From a virus, in IMG/VR virus record IMGVR_UViG_3300044627_000906, positions 1-22,778 of that record: a DNA stretch of 22,778 nucleotides; one strand, given 5' to 3'. Numbering within the stretch: position 1 is the stretch's first letter; each line of letters begins with the position of its first letter. Below are positions 8,501 to 15,629 of the stretch, in pieces. A program made the translations under genes and the position numbers. The notes under the pieces were generated by a model. It worked only from the letters and a program-made list of their open reading frames with translations, was not told where the DNA came from and did no database searches.

Positions 8501-10274
8501 CTTGACGTATATCGCTCTCATCAAATCCAAATTGCTTAGCAACTGTATCAAATAGTTCTTGTTCAATCTTTTGGAAAGCATTGGCACGTTCTGCTGCATT
8601 TGTAGCAGCAACATACTCGTTAAACAATGTATCTTTACGCTGAACCGTAAACGAAGCCTTCTTTAAATCATCTTCAAGACTTTTAATTTGAGTCTTAAGT
8701 GATTTAACTTCTGTGGGAGCAAGGGTTTGTGTATTAAGTTTATTTTTAAGAGATGTAATCTGTGTAGTATATGCTCGTTCCTGTCTATCTGCTAAACCAC
8801 GAACACGACTTAACAAGTTATCTACAGTCTGAACTGATTGATTATCTGTAAAATCTACCCATCCCCTAGGACGTTTGTAGAAAAATCCAGTAAGAACACG
8901 AATTGGAGCACTTGCTGCACCCGCTCTTATGTCAGAAAACTTTAAACTACCACTAAGTAGTTGACCTCTTTGGTCAATTAAGTTTTGACTTCCAGAAAAA
9001 TACTGTCTAACCTTAGAAATATTATCAAATTGTGGAACTCTTGTAGGGTCTAGGATAGCCTCAGCATTTAATTTTTGTGTTAACTCTGCCAACTCATCAG
9101 AATAAAGTGCTGCATTCTCTACAGCCTTTTCTAGGTCGGCACCTTTGTTTACTAAATCAAATGTAAGTTGTCCAGTTGCCTTGTCTAGTCCAGCACCAAA
9201 ATACTTTGCATCAGTAATTTCATCTTCAAGATTAGCAATCTTTGTAGCAAGAGTGCGATTGGTATCCATTAATCTTTTTGCTGCACCAGCATCGCCCATA
9301 GCCATCTTAACAATGTCTGCCTTAGCAGCATGACGAAGTGCTGTATCTTCAATCTTGTTTGCATCTGCCATGATATCAGCAAATGATGCAGGGTTTGCAG
9401 ATTCACGGATAGCCTTTACTCTGAATAAATCAGCAGCATCCATACCATCTGTTTTAGTAATAAAATCATTAAAGGTTGCTTTTACCTTCTTGGCTCTAAA
9501 TCCAGTCTTTTCTCCAGCCAATATAGTATTAAGTTCTTGTAGACCTTTAACACCGTAGGTAATACCTTTGTAAACCTTAACTGCTTTACCAACTACAATT
9601 GTTGGGTCTAGAACAAATCGGGCTACTACATCTGTGCCAAATGATGTAAAGCGTCCAACGTTTTGTTCACGGAATGCTTCTTCTCTTTGCTTCTTATTAA
9701 ATATATCAAAGTCATTAGCAGCAAATAATACGTGGTCTTGTAAGAACTTATCTGCCCCAGATAGTTTTCCAAAACTTACAGTCTTTACTATACCACTGAA
9801 GACATCTTCGAAAGCATCGAGTGGTCTTCCAATCATGGTACGCATAATGGAACGACCAGCAGAAATATCTCTTGATTGGTCCCAAGCAGACTTAACATCA
9901 CCTAGTGAAAAGTCACCATCCCAAATAGGATTATTCTTTTCTGGTAATGTCAGACCAAATGATACGGCTTGTGTTGTAAAGTTATAAGCCTTCTCAACTT
10001 TTTCAAATGCTCTAGAAAAAAATCCTTTTTCTTCAGGCGGTGTTACAGCAGCAGGTGTACCTGGTTTATTTAGATACCTATTAAAGGCGTTAATAGCCTC
10101 TGCTCTATCTTTTGCTGGTATAGATTTACCCATATCCATTGGCAAAGAGTTAGCCATGTTAACATTCCAGCCAGCATAGTAACTGTTGAATGAACCCATT
10201 GCATCAAAGGCAGAAGGATTTTTTGACTTCTGCATATCTTGATATGCTTTTTGTGCCGCTTCTCTATCACTCAT
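5556..10274 (-). CDS. Giant virion protein, probable internal/ejection protein (1572 aa)
   Basis: At 4.7 kb this gene takes a fifth of the window. It starts at ATG 10274, overlapping the previous stop as ATGA. The protein is largely helical. Residues 1-330 are a charged N-terminal region; a coiled-coil segment follows at about 490-550 (ITSLKNKLNTQTLAPTEVKS). There is a hydrophobic stretch near 690-720 (ARLGYPVRNVSEGILRILTT, then PMAIMAGM) and an aromatic segment near 1100 (YAFPFFGAFTDVIEKWG). No polymerase, protease or lysozyme motif is evident. The last 300 residues are charged and helical. Its size and location fit large head-internal proteins ejected with DNA, or a multi-domain polyvalent protein. 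I see no sign of frameshift or mosaic breakpoints. Confidence 0.6.
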   Translation of the reverse strand: MSDREAAQKAYQDMQKSKNPSAFDAMGSFNSYYAGWNVNMANSLPMDMGKSIPAKDRAEAINAFNRYLNKPGTPAAVTPPEEKGFFSRAFEKVEKAYNFTTQAVSFGLTLPEKNNPIWDGDFSLGDVKSAWDQSRDISAGRSIMRTMIGRPLDAFEDVFSGIVKTVSFGKLSGADKFLQDHVLFAANDFDIFNKKQREEAFREQNVGRFTSFGTDVVARFVLDPTIVVGKAVKVYKGITYGVKGLQELNTILAGEKTGFRAKKVKATFNDFITKTDGMDAADLFRVKAIRESANPASFADIMADANKIEDTALRHAAKADIVKMAMGDAGAAKRLMDTNRTLATKIANLEDEITDAKYFGAGLDKATGQLTFDLVNKGADLEKAVENAALYSDELAELTQKLNAEAILDPTRVPQFDNISKVRQYFSGSQNLIDQRGQLLSGSLKFSDIRAGAASAPIRVLTGFFYKRPRGWVDFTDNQSVQTVDNLLSRVRGLADRQERAYTTQITSLKNKLNTQTLAPTEVKSLKTQIKSLEDDLKKASFTVQRKDTLFNEYVAATNAAERANAFQKIEQELFDTVAKQFGFDESDIRQAWSLFSGGRAKAHNIIRERAYTGATKTLPDGRVVPVGSKATPILGSEDLKYIIPLPLNETHLVKQLPVLDIDTMYNALNRLTRARRSEAVGVYYKGKAGATDLIDGLDSLIKFEVLARLGYPVRNVSEGILRILTTTGPMAIMAGMKESGRKLITNRFSGASLDDIYNWSDEVKLQTYRDELYAMRDVADDPDLIDAQISDIDNMLSGKTEMKDKFGLGLREVDGITYTDALGSGPEQAEFIKNKFIRESAKIVDAHLSNSRNKINNTFETTGDFVVIKGEDPNWAQAYERVVNRQVRNSKITQILLQDKPREQLIDEAEYFLLRTKEGKDILRVLGMGRNAREIVEANMDNIDELFPAFATGLKEIAKTRKITADDIKKSFGTDTLNYPAVNAAQVGAANGTHPAIRLFSTARDKFYKAFGEMPESSLVRHPMFVDLYRKRMDATIRNAIDTYPGDTIPPEYIRKLEFSARQWARAELRRSLYDTSERVDAAYTMRYAFPFFGAFTDVIEKWGRIVVNDPSAFGKIQTVYNSPDRMGLTEERDGKTYINVPGEWVKRGSFGLLDRPLAIPKTSLDLLFQGNAWWNPGAGWFVQIGASQVIKAIPDWERNKIVKTILPYGPTGTSGGEFFKDLLIQNQAARKAWAIFSESDPTRRNLTVLIAMEENHKYDNGLRSSMPSAKEIDDRVKNILGLEVVARAVLPFATNLRSPYQFYIDEFQRLREEDPQTASEKFYDTYGEEYFQFTTSLSKNNTGIAATIDAEKRSRELSDLIAKNPEYGWFVVGDVNAGEFSPSVYQSQRDTPVAPGSTKKFRESQDPYEAVAATQAEKGWITYNKGMDIIEAERIGRGLPNLNGIDAADLKERKQRFIEELEDENPAWAKVRGEINTKRVINFLKFANEVVNDPRTKGRSDMQGMADYLEGREYLRQMLAERDSKSIDAVGNADLKEMWDTFTSGLLDEYISFSRVYTRILEKDNLTEGL

Positions 10275-10726
10275 AGAAGATTAGCCCTTAGAATTCTCAC
10301 ATAATTACGGAATGCTTGTGATGAATTTGGGCTTTGTGCGGCTGCCTCCAGTGCTGGTAGATATGATAATAGTCTTTGTTTTTCAACATCGTTGTCTTGT
10401 ACACCTGGCATTGTCAAAGCCTCCATGCCTGCACCAGCGCCCAATGCTGCTCCATCAGTTACTGGAACATCTGGCATTGATGATGCTTCGGATAGTGGCA
10501 TAGGGGCAGGAAAAGAATCAATAGGGTTCATAATTGGCGCTGGTCTACCTGCAGCCATAGGTGCTGCCTTCTGTTGCTCCATCATAGCCTGTCCTTGCCC
10601 ATAAGGTAAACCTGAATAATATTTAGCACCTTGTGTACCAGATTGTCCTGCGCCACCTGTTGCAGAAACATTGGCAGGATTATTTTGTGGTGCTGTTGGA
10701 CGAGGTCCTCCGCGATTTTCAGCCAT
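10271..10726 (-). CDS. Pro/Gly/Ala-rich small virion-module protein (151 aa)
   Basis: A 151-residue protein that starts with MAENRGGPRPTAPQNNPANV and stays low-complexity (Gly, Ala, Pro, Gln, Met) to about residue 110. It ends in a compact helix pair (VEKQRLLSYLPALEAAAQSP, then FRNYVRILRANLL). The disordered N-terminus plus short C-terminal helix is typical of small adaptor or scaffold-like partners. GGAGG stands before ATG 10726. It overlaps the giant gene by ATGA and follows the Ntn hydrolase by eight bases. I recall similar MAENRGG-type proteins in related phages without known function. Confidence 0.65.
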   Translation of the reverse strand: MAENRGGPRPTAPQNNPANVSATGGAGQSGTQGAKYYSGLPYGQGQAMMEQQKAAPMAAGRPAPIMNPIDSFPAPMPLSEASSMPDVPVTDGAALGAGAGMEALTMPGVQDNDVEKQRLLSYLPALEAAAQSPNSSQAFRNYVRILRANLL

Positions 10727-10734
10727 TGTTCCTC

Positions 10735-11304
10735 CTACTTAGAATATTGTATTTTAGTTATAATGGGACCACTTGAATAGATATCCCACTTACTTGCTAT
10801 TTCGATTGACTTCCTAATAATTTTTTCTGCTTTATCAGCGTTGCTAACGTTGCGTACTCCAAGAGCCTCCATAGCACCAAGGGCAACATCGCTGCCAGAG
10901 CCAGAATAATAAACGCCACGAACATCACGGTCCCAACTGTAATCCTCAAAAATAGGATAAAGTATACCGCGAATGCCAATAATGAATTGCGAATCGTGCG
11001 AAGCATGGTCCCCATCTTCTTTCATATCATAACCTGCATCTATGAATAATTTTCTCATAGATGGTATAAATCTTTTAGTCATAAAGACATCTAGGTCTTC
11101 ACTTAGTTTAGGTTTAGGTGGTTTCCATCCAAACTGTAATAAGTTTGAACCTCTACCAGAACCAGAACCTGCAATCAACACTCCATTGTTTTCAATTACT
11201 TTGTGTGTTGCCATTTCAATTGGACGACCAGATTCATCAGATGAACGTGAATCGCTTCCGATAACACACCATCCGTCGCCTTGTATAGCAGCAAGTGTTG
11301 TCAT
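10735..11304 (-). CDS. Proteasome-like Ntn hydrolase, candidate head-maturation protease
   Basis: A 189-residue protein of the proteasome beta-subunit/HslV fold. It begins MTTLAAIQGDGWCVIGSDSR. Removing Met exposes Thr2 as the N-terminal nucleophile. With Thr2 counted as 1, Asp18 falls at 17 and Lys35 at 34, matching Asp17 and Lys33 of proteasome subunits. The Gly-rich GVLIAGSGSGRGSN (about 41-54) and GVYYSGSGSDVALGAMEALG (about 129-148) match the conserved inner strands and helix start. No propeptide or partner ATPase is seen. Sitting between portal and the head genes, where many phages encode a prohead protease, it may trim scaffold or capsid. That role is inference; it could instead act on host proteins. 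GAGGGGGA precedes the ATG. Confidence 0.8.
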   Translation of the reverse strand: MTTLAAIQGDGWCVIGSDSRSSDESGRPIEMATHKVIENNGVLIAGSGSGRGSNLLQFGWKPPKPKLSEDLDVFMTKRFIPSMRKLFIDAGYDMKEDGDHASHDSQFIIGIRGILYPIFEDYSWDRDVRGVYYSGSGSDVALGAMEALGVRNVSNADKAEKIIRKSIEIASKWDIYSSGPIITKIQYSK

Positions 11305-11321
11305 GATGTCCCCCTCTGCTG

Positions 11322-13079
11322 CTATCGTCTACGAATTGTTCTTACGCTTGCGTTTGCTGCTCCACCTGAAGTTAAACTAGATAGTAAACTTTGAACGTCT
11401 GGTACTCCTTGTTCTTCCATTGGAGGTAGACCTCCTACTGGCGCAGCGGGAGCAGGGGACGGTTGCTCAACCATTGGAGCACCAGCAGGAGGAACTTGTT
11501 CTTTAGGCGCAAAGGTTTGTTCTATTGCGTCTTCGATGCTCTGTCCCTTTTGTCGTGACTTAATAACGTTAGCAATCTTTGTAACAATCTCAGAAGGGTC
11601 TTGTCCTTGAGTGGCCATTTGCGGAATGGCTTGGGTGTATGCTTGAAGTGAAGAGATAAGAGCATTACGCATATCTTCAATTTCAATTTTCTCTTGCTCT
11701 TGGCTAACATTAACATTGAATGGTAACTCTCTCATCGCCATATCCTTGGAGATTAACTTGCCTCCAAGAGCCTGTAACATAAATATTAATCCTTGTGCTG
11801 GATTCAAACCAGCAAGCATACCGTAACGAACATCAGCGGAGTAATCTCCCTTGATATCTTTACTTGGCTTGTACTCTAATGCGTAAGGTGAACCAGCATC
11901 TACACCACGAATAGTCTTTTGAATGTCAAATATAGATTCATCAACTTCAAAGCAAAGACCAATTACATCTCTAAGTGCTGACGCAAATATTGCTTGGGCT
12001 GACTTAACTTGAGTATCGAATGCTCCCATGAGAGCCTGGACGCCTTGGCCTGTGACAATAGACGCATTGACGTTACCTGTTCGTCCCTCTGGATAACGAG
12101 CACCAATTCTAAGTTCTTGATTGAGCAAGTTTTGTTCCGTGAACGCACCTTGCGGAATATTGAGTTCGACTCTTCTAACTCCACCTGGAGTATTTGTTCT
12201 GATAACTGAGTCTCCGCCGAGTTGTAGTTCCTGAACATCCATTGGAACGACGATAGGAGATTGTACAGATTTTTCTGCAGCCTCCATAGCAAGCATAGCG
12301 AAACGATTGCGGAGCAACTGAATACCAATAACATCATCAAACTGTCCTCGCATCTCCCCATCAATAGTAGGACGCTTGGCTACTACAACCATCATCTTGC
12401 CTATTGGATTCTTGGCACGGGATAAAACTAAATTTTCACGGCTAGGTACATAGACCACAGATTGGTCTTTATCGTAATAACGTACGATATCTGTTAGAGT
12501 GTTAGTGTCTTGTTTGAAACCTGAACGACCAAGTAATTGTACTTCGTATTCGGGGAATTGAGCAACTAACTCTCCAAGAGTTAATGAGTATACCTTAGCA
12601 AAGGAGATGCATCGTCCGTAGCGGTCAAACTCAGGATAAGCCATCCGAGGGTTTTCTACGCGTATACGAGGCAACTTCGCTTCATCGTCCAGTTCAATAA
12701 TGAATGGGACGAAACCATATGTTACATAGTAATCTGCTCCAGTATACATAGATACCTGAAGGTCAGAGTTGTTAAAATAATTTGAGGCAATGCGTGTTCT
12801 ATTGTCAGCAAAGCGACGAGCACGGTCATTGGTTTGTGATGCACTAGAGCAGTTAACTGCAGGTAGTGGTGCCATAACCTCAGATAGGTCACGGGCTACG
12901 ATATCGATAAAGTTTGCAACTACGTTTGCGTCTACACCTTCAGGGAAGAAATCTGGATAGACTTCGGCAATTTTACCCTGACGCACAGATAGCACATCGC
13001 CTGCACGAGCATCACGCTCTGATGCACGGTACTTAAGGGATTCAACCCGTGCTGCAATTTGTTCAATGGTAAGAGCCAT
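11322..13079 (-). CDS. Portal protein
   Basis: A 585-residue protein directly downstream of the terminase and eight bases from it. It shows the alpha-beta pattern of phage portals: an N-terminal helix with LKYRASERDARAGDVLSVRQ, the segment ANVVANFIDIVARDLSEVMA near 50-70, a beta-rich clip-like middle (ADYYVTYGFVPFIIELDDEA, VENPRMAYPEFDRYGRCISF), and a helical stem around residues 255-300 (VIGIQLLRNRFAMLAMEAAE). The C-terminal 70 residues are Pro/Ala-rich and end in basic RTIRRR. Twelve copies would form the DNA-entry vertex that docks the terminase. AAGGAAACTA precedes ATG 13079. Identity rests on length, pattern and place. Confidence 0.8.
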   Translation of the reverse strand: MALTIEQIAARVESLKYRASERDARAGDVLSVRQGKIAEVYPDFFPEGVDANVVANFIDIVARDLSEVMAPLPAVNCSSASQTNDRARRFADNRTRIASNYFNNSDLQVSMYTGADYYVTYGFVPFIIELDDEAKLPRIRVENPRMAYPEFDRYGRCISFAKVYSLTLGELVAQFPEYEVQLLGRSGFKQDTNTLTDIVRYYDKDQSVVYVPSRENLVLSRAKNPIGKMMVVVAKRPTIDGEMRGQFDDVIGIQLLRNRFAMLAMEAAEKSVQSPIVVPMDVQELQLGGDSVIRTNTPGGVRRVELNIPQGAFTEQNLLNQELRIGARYPEGRTGNVNASIVTGQGVQALMGAFDTQVKSAQAIFASALRDVIGLCFEVDESIFDIQKTIRGVDAGSPYALEYKPSKDIKGDYSADVRYGMLAGLNPAQGLIFMLQALGGKLISKDMAMRELPFNVNVSQEQEKIEIEDMRNALISSLQAYTQAIPQMATQGQDPSEIVTKIANVIKSRQKGQSIEDAIEQTFAPKEQVPPAGAPMVEQPSPAPAAPVGGLPPMEEQGVPDVQSLLSSLTSGGAANASVRTIRRR

Positions 13080-13087
13080 TAGTTTCC

Positions 13088-14956
13088 TTATCCGTAAGTT
13101 TCAGCCCATTGCTCAGCAAAGGCATCATCTAAATTGATTGAGTGTCGCATATCCTTTTGACGTCTAGTTGCCCACCTGTTGTTGGCATACTTAGTGGCAA
13201 AGGATGTTTGTTGCATTAGTTCACGTACTCGAATGATAGCAAACCATAGGGCCATCACGCAGTCGGTTGGGTTTTTAGTATCTGGCTTCCAAGTAATTAA
13301 TTGTTGTACCAGAGATTTTAAACCTTCAGAACCTTCATTAGATGGAAGTTCTATTAGGTTGTTATCTTGAAATCTGCCGTCCCGCAGACCGCCAAATAAG
13401 GCGGACATAGAGGCCACACCAAATGATGTGTCCCATTTATTCTTACCAGTAAAGTGTGGATTTAACTTACAACCATACTGGGCTAAATACTGAACTAAGT
13501 CAGTGTCCATCTGATACGCCTTTTGATGGGCGTTGATTTCAACTCGAAACTCTTGAGGGGAGTATCTTTCTACCCACTCTTCAATTAGAGCACGCTCTTT
13601 TTGGGGAGTAGGGTCAACCATGTTTACGCAATCTAAAACATAAACTTTGCCATCACCTCGGTTAAATGTAACCGCTACGAAAGCAGACCTGCCTGATACG
13701 GCAGGGTCAAAACCTATAACTGTGTAAGTACCTTCAACGCGACTTGGATGGCCTGGTGTTCCAGCCTTGAGAGGTCCGCGCTTTCGCATTCCATTGACAC
13801 ATCCTGCGACGACTGTTGGTGGGAAGATTGCGTCTTCGACAACATCTTCTTGTTGGTAGACCATTGCCCATACTGACGGAGCAACCTCAGACCTTCTAGT
13901 AAAGAGTGAGGGTCCATCCCACTTTGGATATAATCCTTCTTCATTTGCTTCATCCTGTTCTCCCTCAGCCCTATCCGTCCAGGGCCATAATGTTTTCCAG
14001 TTGGCTGGTTTCTCGTCAAACTCCAGAACCGCTGGTTGGGAGAAGTAAGTGAAGGGAGACTTGCCACCTGTCCATTGGTCGCCATCTCTTATCATCTTAT
14101 ATAAATCTATAGGGGCGACACGGGTTCCTACGATAAGTAGTTTTCCGTGCCGTCCCAGACGGGTGATGACTTCTTTCTGAAGCCATTCAATTTGCTTTTC
14201 CCACTCATGTGAGTTTGAGTTCATCACCACATCGTCTAGGATAATCAGGTCGGCGCGAGCACCGTAAATCTGAGACCCGAATCCTAATGCTTGAACCGTA
14301 GGGTCCTTTTCGCCAGAGTCGCGTCCAGTACCTAGGTAAATCATATCTGCTGACCAAGTAGGTGAGTCAGCCTTGTATCCGCCGTTAGGTCCAAAGGACA
14401 TCTGTAACTTAGTCCAGTTTGGATGGGACATACGGGTCTTGATTGCACTTAAAAATTTTCTAGCCATACCTTGAGTCTTAGAGACGATAATAATTCTGAC
14501 GTTAGGGTCTACGGCTATGCGATAGGTCACATAGTTGATTGTGATGACTGTAGACTTGGCGTGCTCAGGTGGTACGTTAATTAGAACTCGGTTGCTGGCC
14601 GCAGGCTCGTAGGTCATAGACGGATGTAGCCAACGGGGTTCCCGACCTTCAATAAGGTCCACCCAGTCTTTATGGTGGTCGAACAACTTGGTGTCTAGGA
14701 ATTGCTCGGAGAAATCCTCAAACGAGATATCCTTCAGATTGGCAAGGTCAGCCTTAACACCTTTACCAGCAAGTCTTGATTTATCGGCCTCAGCCTTAAA
14801 CTCAGGGTCAGACATCGACCACTGGCGGAAGGTAACATCATTACGACCAACAGCCTTCATGGCGTCAGTGATGGTGCTACCCTGGGTCAAGAGTTCCAGG
14901 ACCTGCTTCTTAGCAGTCTCCTTGGGAATGTCTTGTTTGCCAGGCTTTCGTCCCAT
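13088..14956 (-). CDS. Terminase large subunit with N-terminal HTH segment
   Basis: A 622-residue packaging motor and nuclease. Residues 15-60 form a helix-turn-helix-like segment (KKQVLELLTQGSTITDAMKA then RQWSMSDPEFKAEAD) like those in small terminase subunits. The ATPase follows: a deviant Walker A, NVPPEHAKST, at about 127-136; Walker B LIILDDV at about 237-243; coupling motif VGTR at 276-279. The nuclease has acidic residues in GFDPAVSG (D417), VEIN (E473) and NPTDCVMALW (D565), as expected for the RNase H-like fold. The usual TerL length is 450-600, so the HTH is extra, and no separate small terminase gene is visible upstream. AGGAGG stands before ATG 14956. It is the first gene of the leftward module. 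Confidence 0.92.
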   Translation of the reverse strand: MGRKPGKQDIPKETAKKQVLELLTQGSTITDAMKAVGRNDVTFRQWSMSDPEFKAEADKSRLAGKGVKADLANLKDISFEDFSEQFLDTKLFDHHKDWVDLIEGREPRWLHPSMTYEPAASNRVLINVPPEHAKSTVITINYVTYRIAVDPNVRIIIVSKTQGMARKFLSAIKTRMSHPNWTKLQMSFGPNGGYKADSPTWSADMIYLGTGRDSGEKDPTVQALGFGSQIYGARADLIILDDVVMNSNSHEWEKQIEWLQKEVITRLGRHGKLLIVGTRVAPIDLYKMIRDGDQWTGGKSPFTYFSQPAVLEFDEKPANWKTLWPWTDRAEGEQDEANEEGLYPKWDGPSLFTRRSEVAPSVWAMVYQQEDVVEDAIFPPTVVAGCVNGMRKRGPLKAGTPGHPSRVEGTYTVIGFDPAVSGRSAFVAVTFNRGDGKVYVLDCVNMVDPTPQKERALIEEWVERYSPQEFRVEINAHQKAYQMDTDLVQYLAQYGCKLNPHFTGKNKWDTSFGVASMSALFGGLRDGRFQDNNLIELPSNEGSEGLKSLVQQLITWKPDTKNPTDCVMALWFAIIRVRELMQQTSFATKYANNRWATRRQKDMRHSINLDDAFAEQWAETYG

Positions 14957-15038
14957 GAAGCCTCCTAGTAAAACGGTTATTTAACGGTAAGTCTAAACGG
15001 GCAGAACTCTCCCATTATATATATTATATATACTATAA

Positions 15039-15065
15039 GAGTTGGCGGATAAAGGGAGCCAACTC
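15039..15065. repeat. 8-bp inverted repeat near terminase promoter zone
   Basis: GAGTTGGC (15039-15046) and GCCAACTC (15058-15065) form a perfect 8-bp stem with an 11-base loop. On the minus strand it sits just upstream of an alternating AT stretch (15014-15037) that contains TATAAT- and TATAGT-like words. It lies about 83 bases before the terminase start. It could be an operator or the 5' end of the leftward transcript. No T-run follows on either strand, so it is not a terminator. Confidence 0.45.
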
Positions 15066-15088
15066 CCTATATATGGAATTACTATTAC

Positions 15089-15169
15089 ATATATAGATAA
15101 CCTGTTCAAATACAGAAACCGAACAAAGTTCGGTAAAATACTTATAATATGTCCGATTTATCTATATAT
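15089..15169. repeat. 12-bp inverted repeats flanking a 7-bp dyad
   Basis: ATATATAGATAA (15089-15100) recurs inverted as TTATCTATATAT (15158-15169). Between them lies the perfect dyad ACCGAAC-AAA-GTTCGGT (15118-15134). Its GAAC/GTTC halves recall SOS boxes, but the three-base centre puts them one base too close, so I do not call it a LexA site. The nested symmetry suggests a protein-binding site or a DNA-unwinding element. Confidence 0.5.
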
Positions 15170-15170
15170 A

Positions 15171-15224
15171 CGGGGGGCTATTATATAACAGAAATATTTT
15201 ATGGGATACTATACATGCCCCCCG
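15171..15224. repeat. G6/C6 inverted repeat with AT-rich loop
   Basis: CGGGGGGC (15171-15178) and GCCCCCCG (15217-15224) are perfect inverted copies separated by a 38-base AT-rich loop. A GC-only stem in such AT-rich surroundings stands out. No T-run follows on either strand. It might extrude as a cruciform or mark an origin; no function can be assigned from sequence. Confidence 0.5.
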
Positions 15225-15253
15225 CACCCTAGTTTAATAACCCTACCCTCAAA

Positions 15254-15285
15254 ATATCGACATATAGACATATAGATTTATCGAC
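15254..15285. repeat. Four 8-bp tandem iteron-like units
   Basis: Four consecutive octamers, ATATCGAC, ATATAGAC, ATATAGAT and TTATCGAC, run without gap. Each differs from its neighbours by one to three bases. Short tandem AT-rich repeats are typical of initiator-binding iterons or unwinding elements in phage origins, but four degenerate units are weak evidence. No replication initiator gene is in this window. Confidence 0.45.
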
Positions 15286-15297
15286 AATTTAACGCTA

Positions 15298-15309
15298 GAA
15301 CATATGTTC
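15298..15309. promoter_or_regulatory. SOS-box-like dyad 1 (LexA site candidate)
   Basis: GAACATATGTTC is a perfect 12-bp palindrome. Against the mycobacterial-type SOS box TCGAAC-N4-GTTCGA, the flanked site (TAGAAC-ATAT-GTTCGG) matches 10 of 12 defined positions. It lies 143 bases upstream of the -35 of the first rightward promoter. Confidence 0.45.
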
Positions 15310-15410
15310 GGGGCTTGACTATCTCCCGACACTATGAGTTCTTAGGGGGGGGTAGTTCTTAATAATTATTTTCTAGGGGTATCACCCTATATTATATTAC
15401 TCACCAGTAA

Positions 15411-15426
15411 TCGAACATCTGTTCGT
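15411..15426. promoter_or_regulatory. SOS-box-like dyad 2 (LexA site candidate)
   Basis: TCGAAC-ATCT-GTTCGT matches 11 of the 12 defined positions of the actinobacterial LexA box TCGAAC-N4-GTTCGA, with perfect CGAAC/GTTCG arms and the correct four-base centre. It ends 25 bases before the -35 of the promoter at 15452, so LexA bound here could block or modulate polymerase. Confidence 0.55.
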
Positions 15427-15451
15427 GTGATAGACACCACACTATTACCTA

Positions 15452-15480
15452 TTGACTATTAGGGGTAGTCGTGGTAAGAT
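15452..15480 (+). promoter_or_regulatory. Rightward sigma70-type promoter P1
   Basis: The -35 is TTGACT (15452-15457), the spacer is 17 bases and the -10 is TAAGAT (15475-15480). The -10 runs into the dyad GATAC-GCA-GTATC (15478-15490), so the start-site region is itself a potential operator. It reads toward the operon that starts at 15744, through promoter P2 and the leader hairpin. Confidence 0.65.
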
Positions 15481-15629
15481 ACGCAGTATCACAATTAAAT
15501 AAGGTTAAGCAGTATCGGATAGGTCGCTTAGATAGTGTGAACCAAATCACATTAAACTTAGGGCGTGTCGAGTTGCTAAACTAGATTAAGCGTGATATAC
15601 TTACGCAGTAATACAATTAAATAAGGTTA
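15480..15629 (+). repeat. 28-bp direct repeat at the two promoter start sites
   Basis: Positions 15480-15507 and 15602-15629 are two copies of a 28-base element that differ at only two bases, with a period of 122 bases. Both begin at the end of a -10 box and contain a small dyad around GCA followed by ACAATTAAATAAGGTTA. The element therefore occupies the initially transcribed region of both promoters. It is a good candidate for a regulator operator or a shared leader RNA motif. Confidence 0.75.
15573..15601 (+). promoter_or_regulatory. Rightward sigma70-type promoter P2
   Basis: The -35 is TTGCTA (15573-15578), weaker than in P1, the spacer is 17 bases and the -10 is TATACT (15596-15601). 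The dyad TTAC-GCA-GTAA (15601-15611) overlaps the last -10 base, as at P1. The same downstream element follows. The transcript would start just before the large hairpin at 15625-15721. Confidence 0.55.

Noticed and set aside
15118-15134. A third SOS box (CCGAAC-AAA-GTTCGG)
   Set aside because: The centre has three bases instead of four, so the half-sites are out of register for LexA.
15171-15224. Intrinsic terminator
   Set aside because: The GC stem has a 38-base loop and no T-run on either side.
15254-15285. CRISPR-like array
   Set aside because: Units are 8 bp, contiguous and degenerate with no spacers; iteron-like at best.
15315-15343. A promoter starting at TTGACT 15315
   Set aside because: No -10-like hexamer stands 15-19 bases downstream (GTTCTT at 17).
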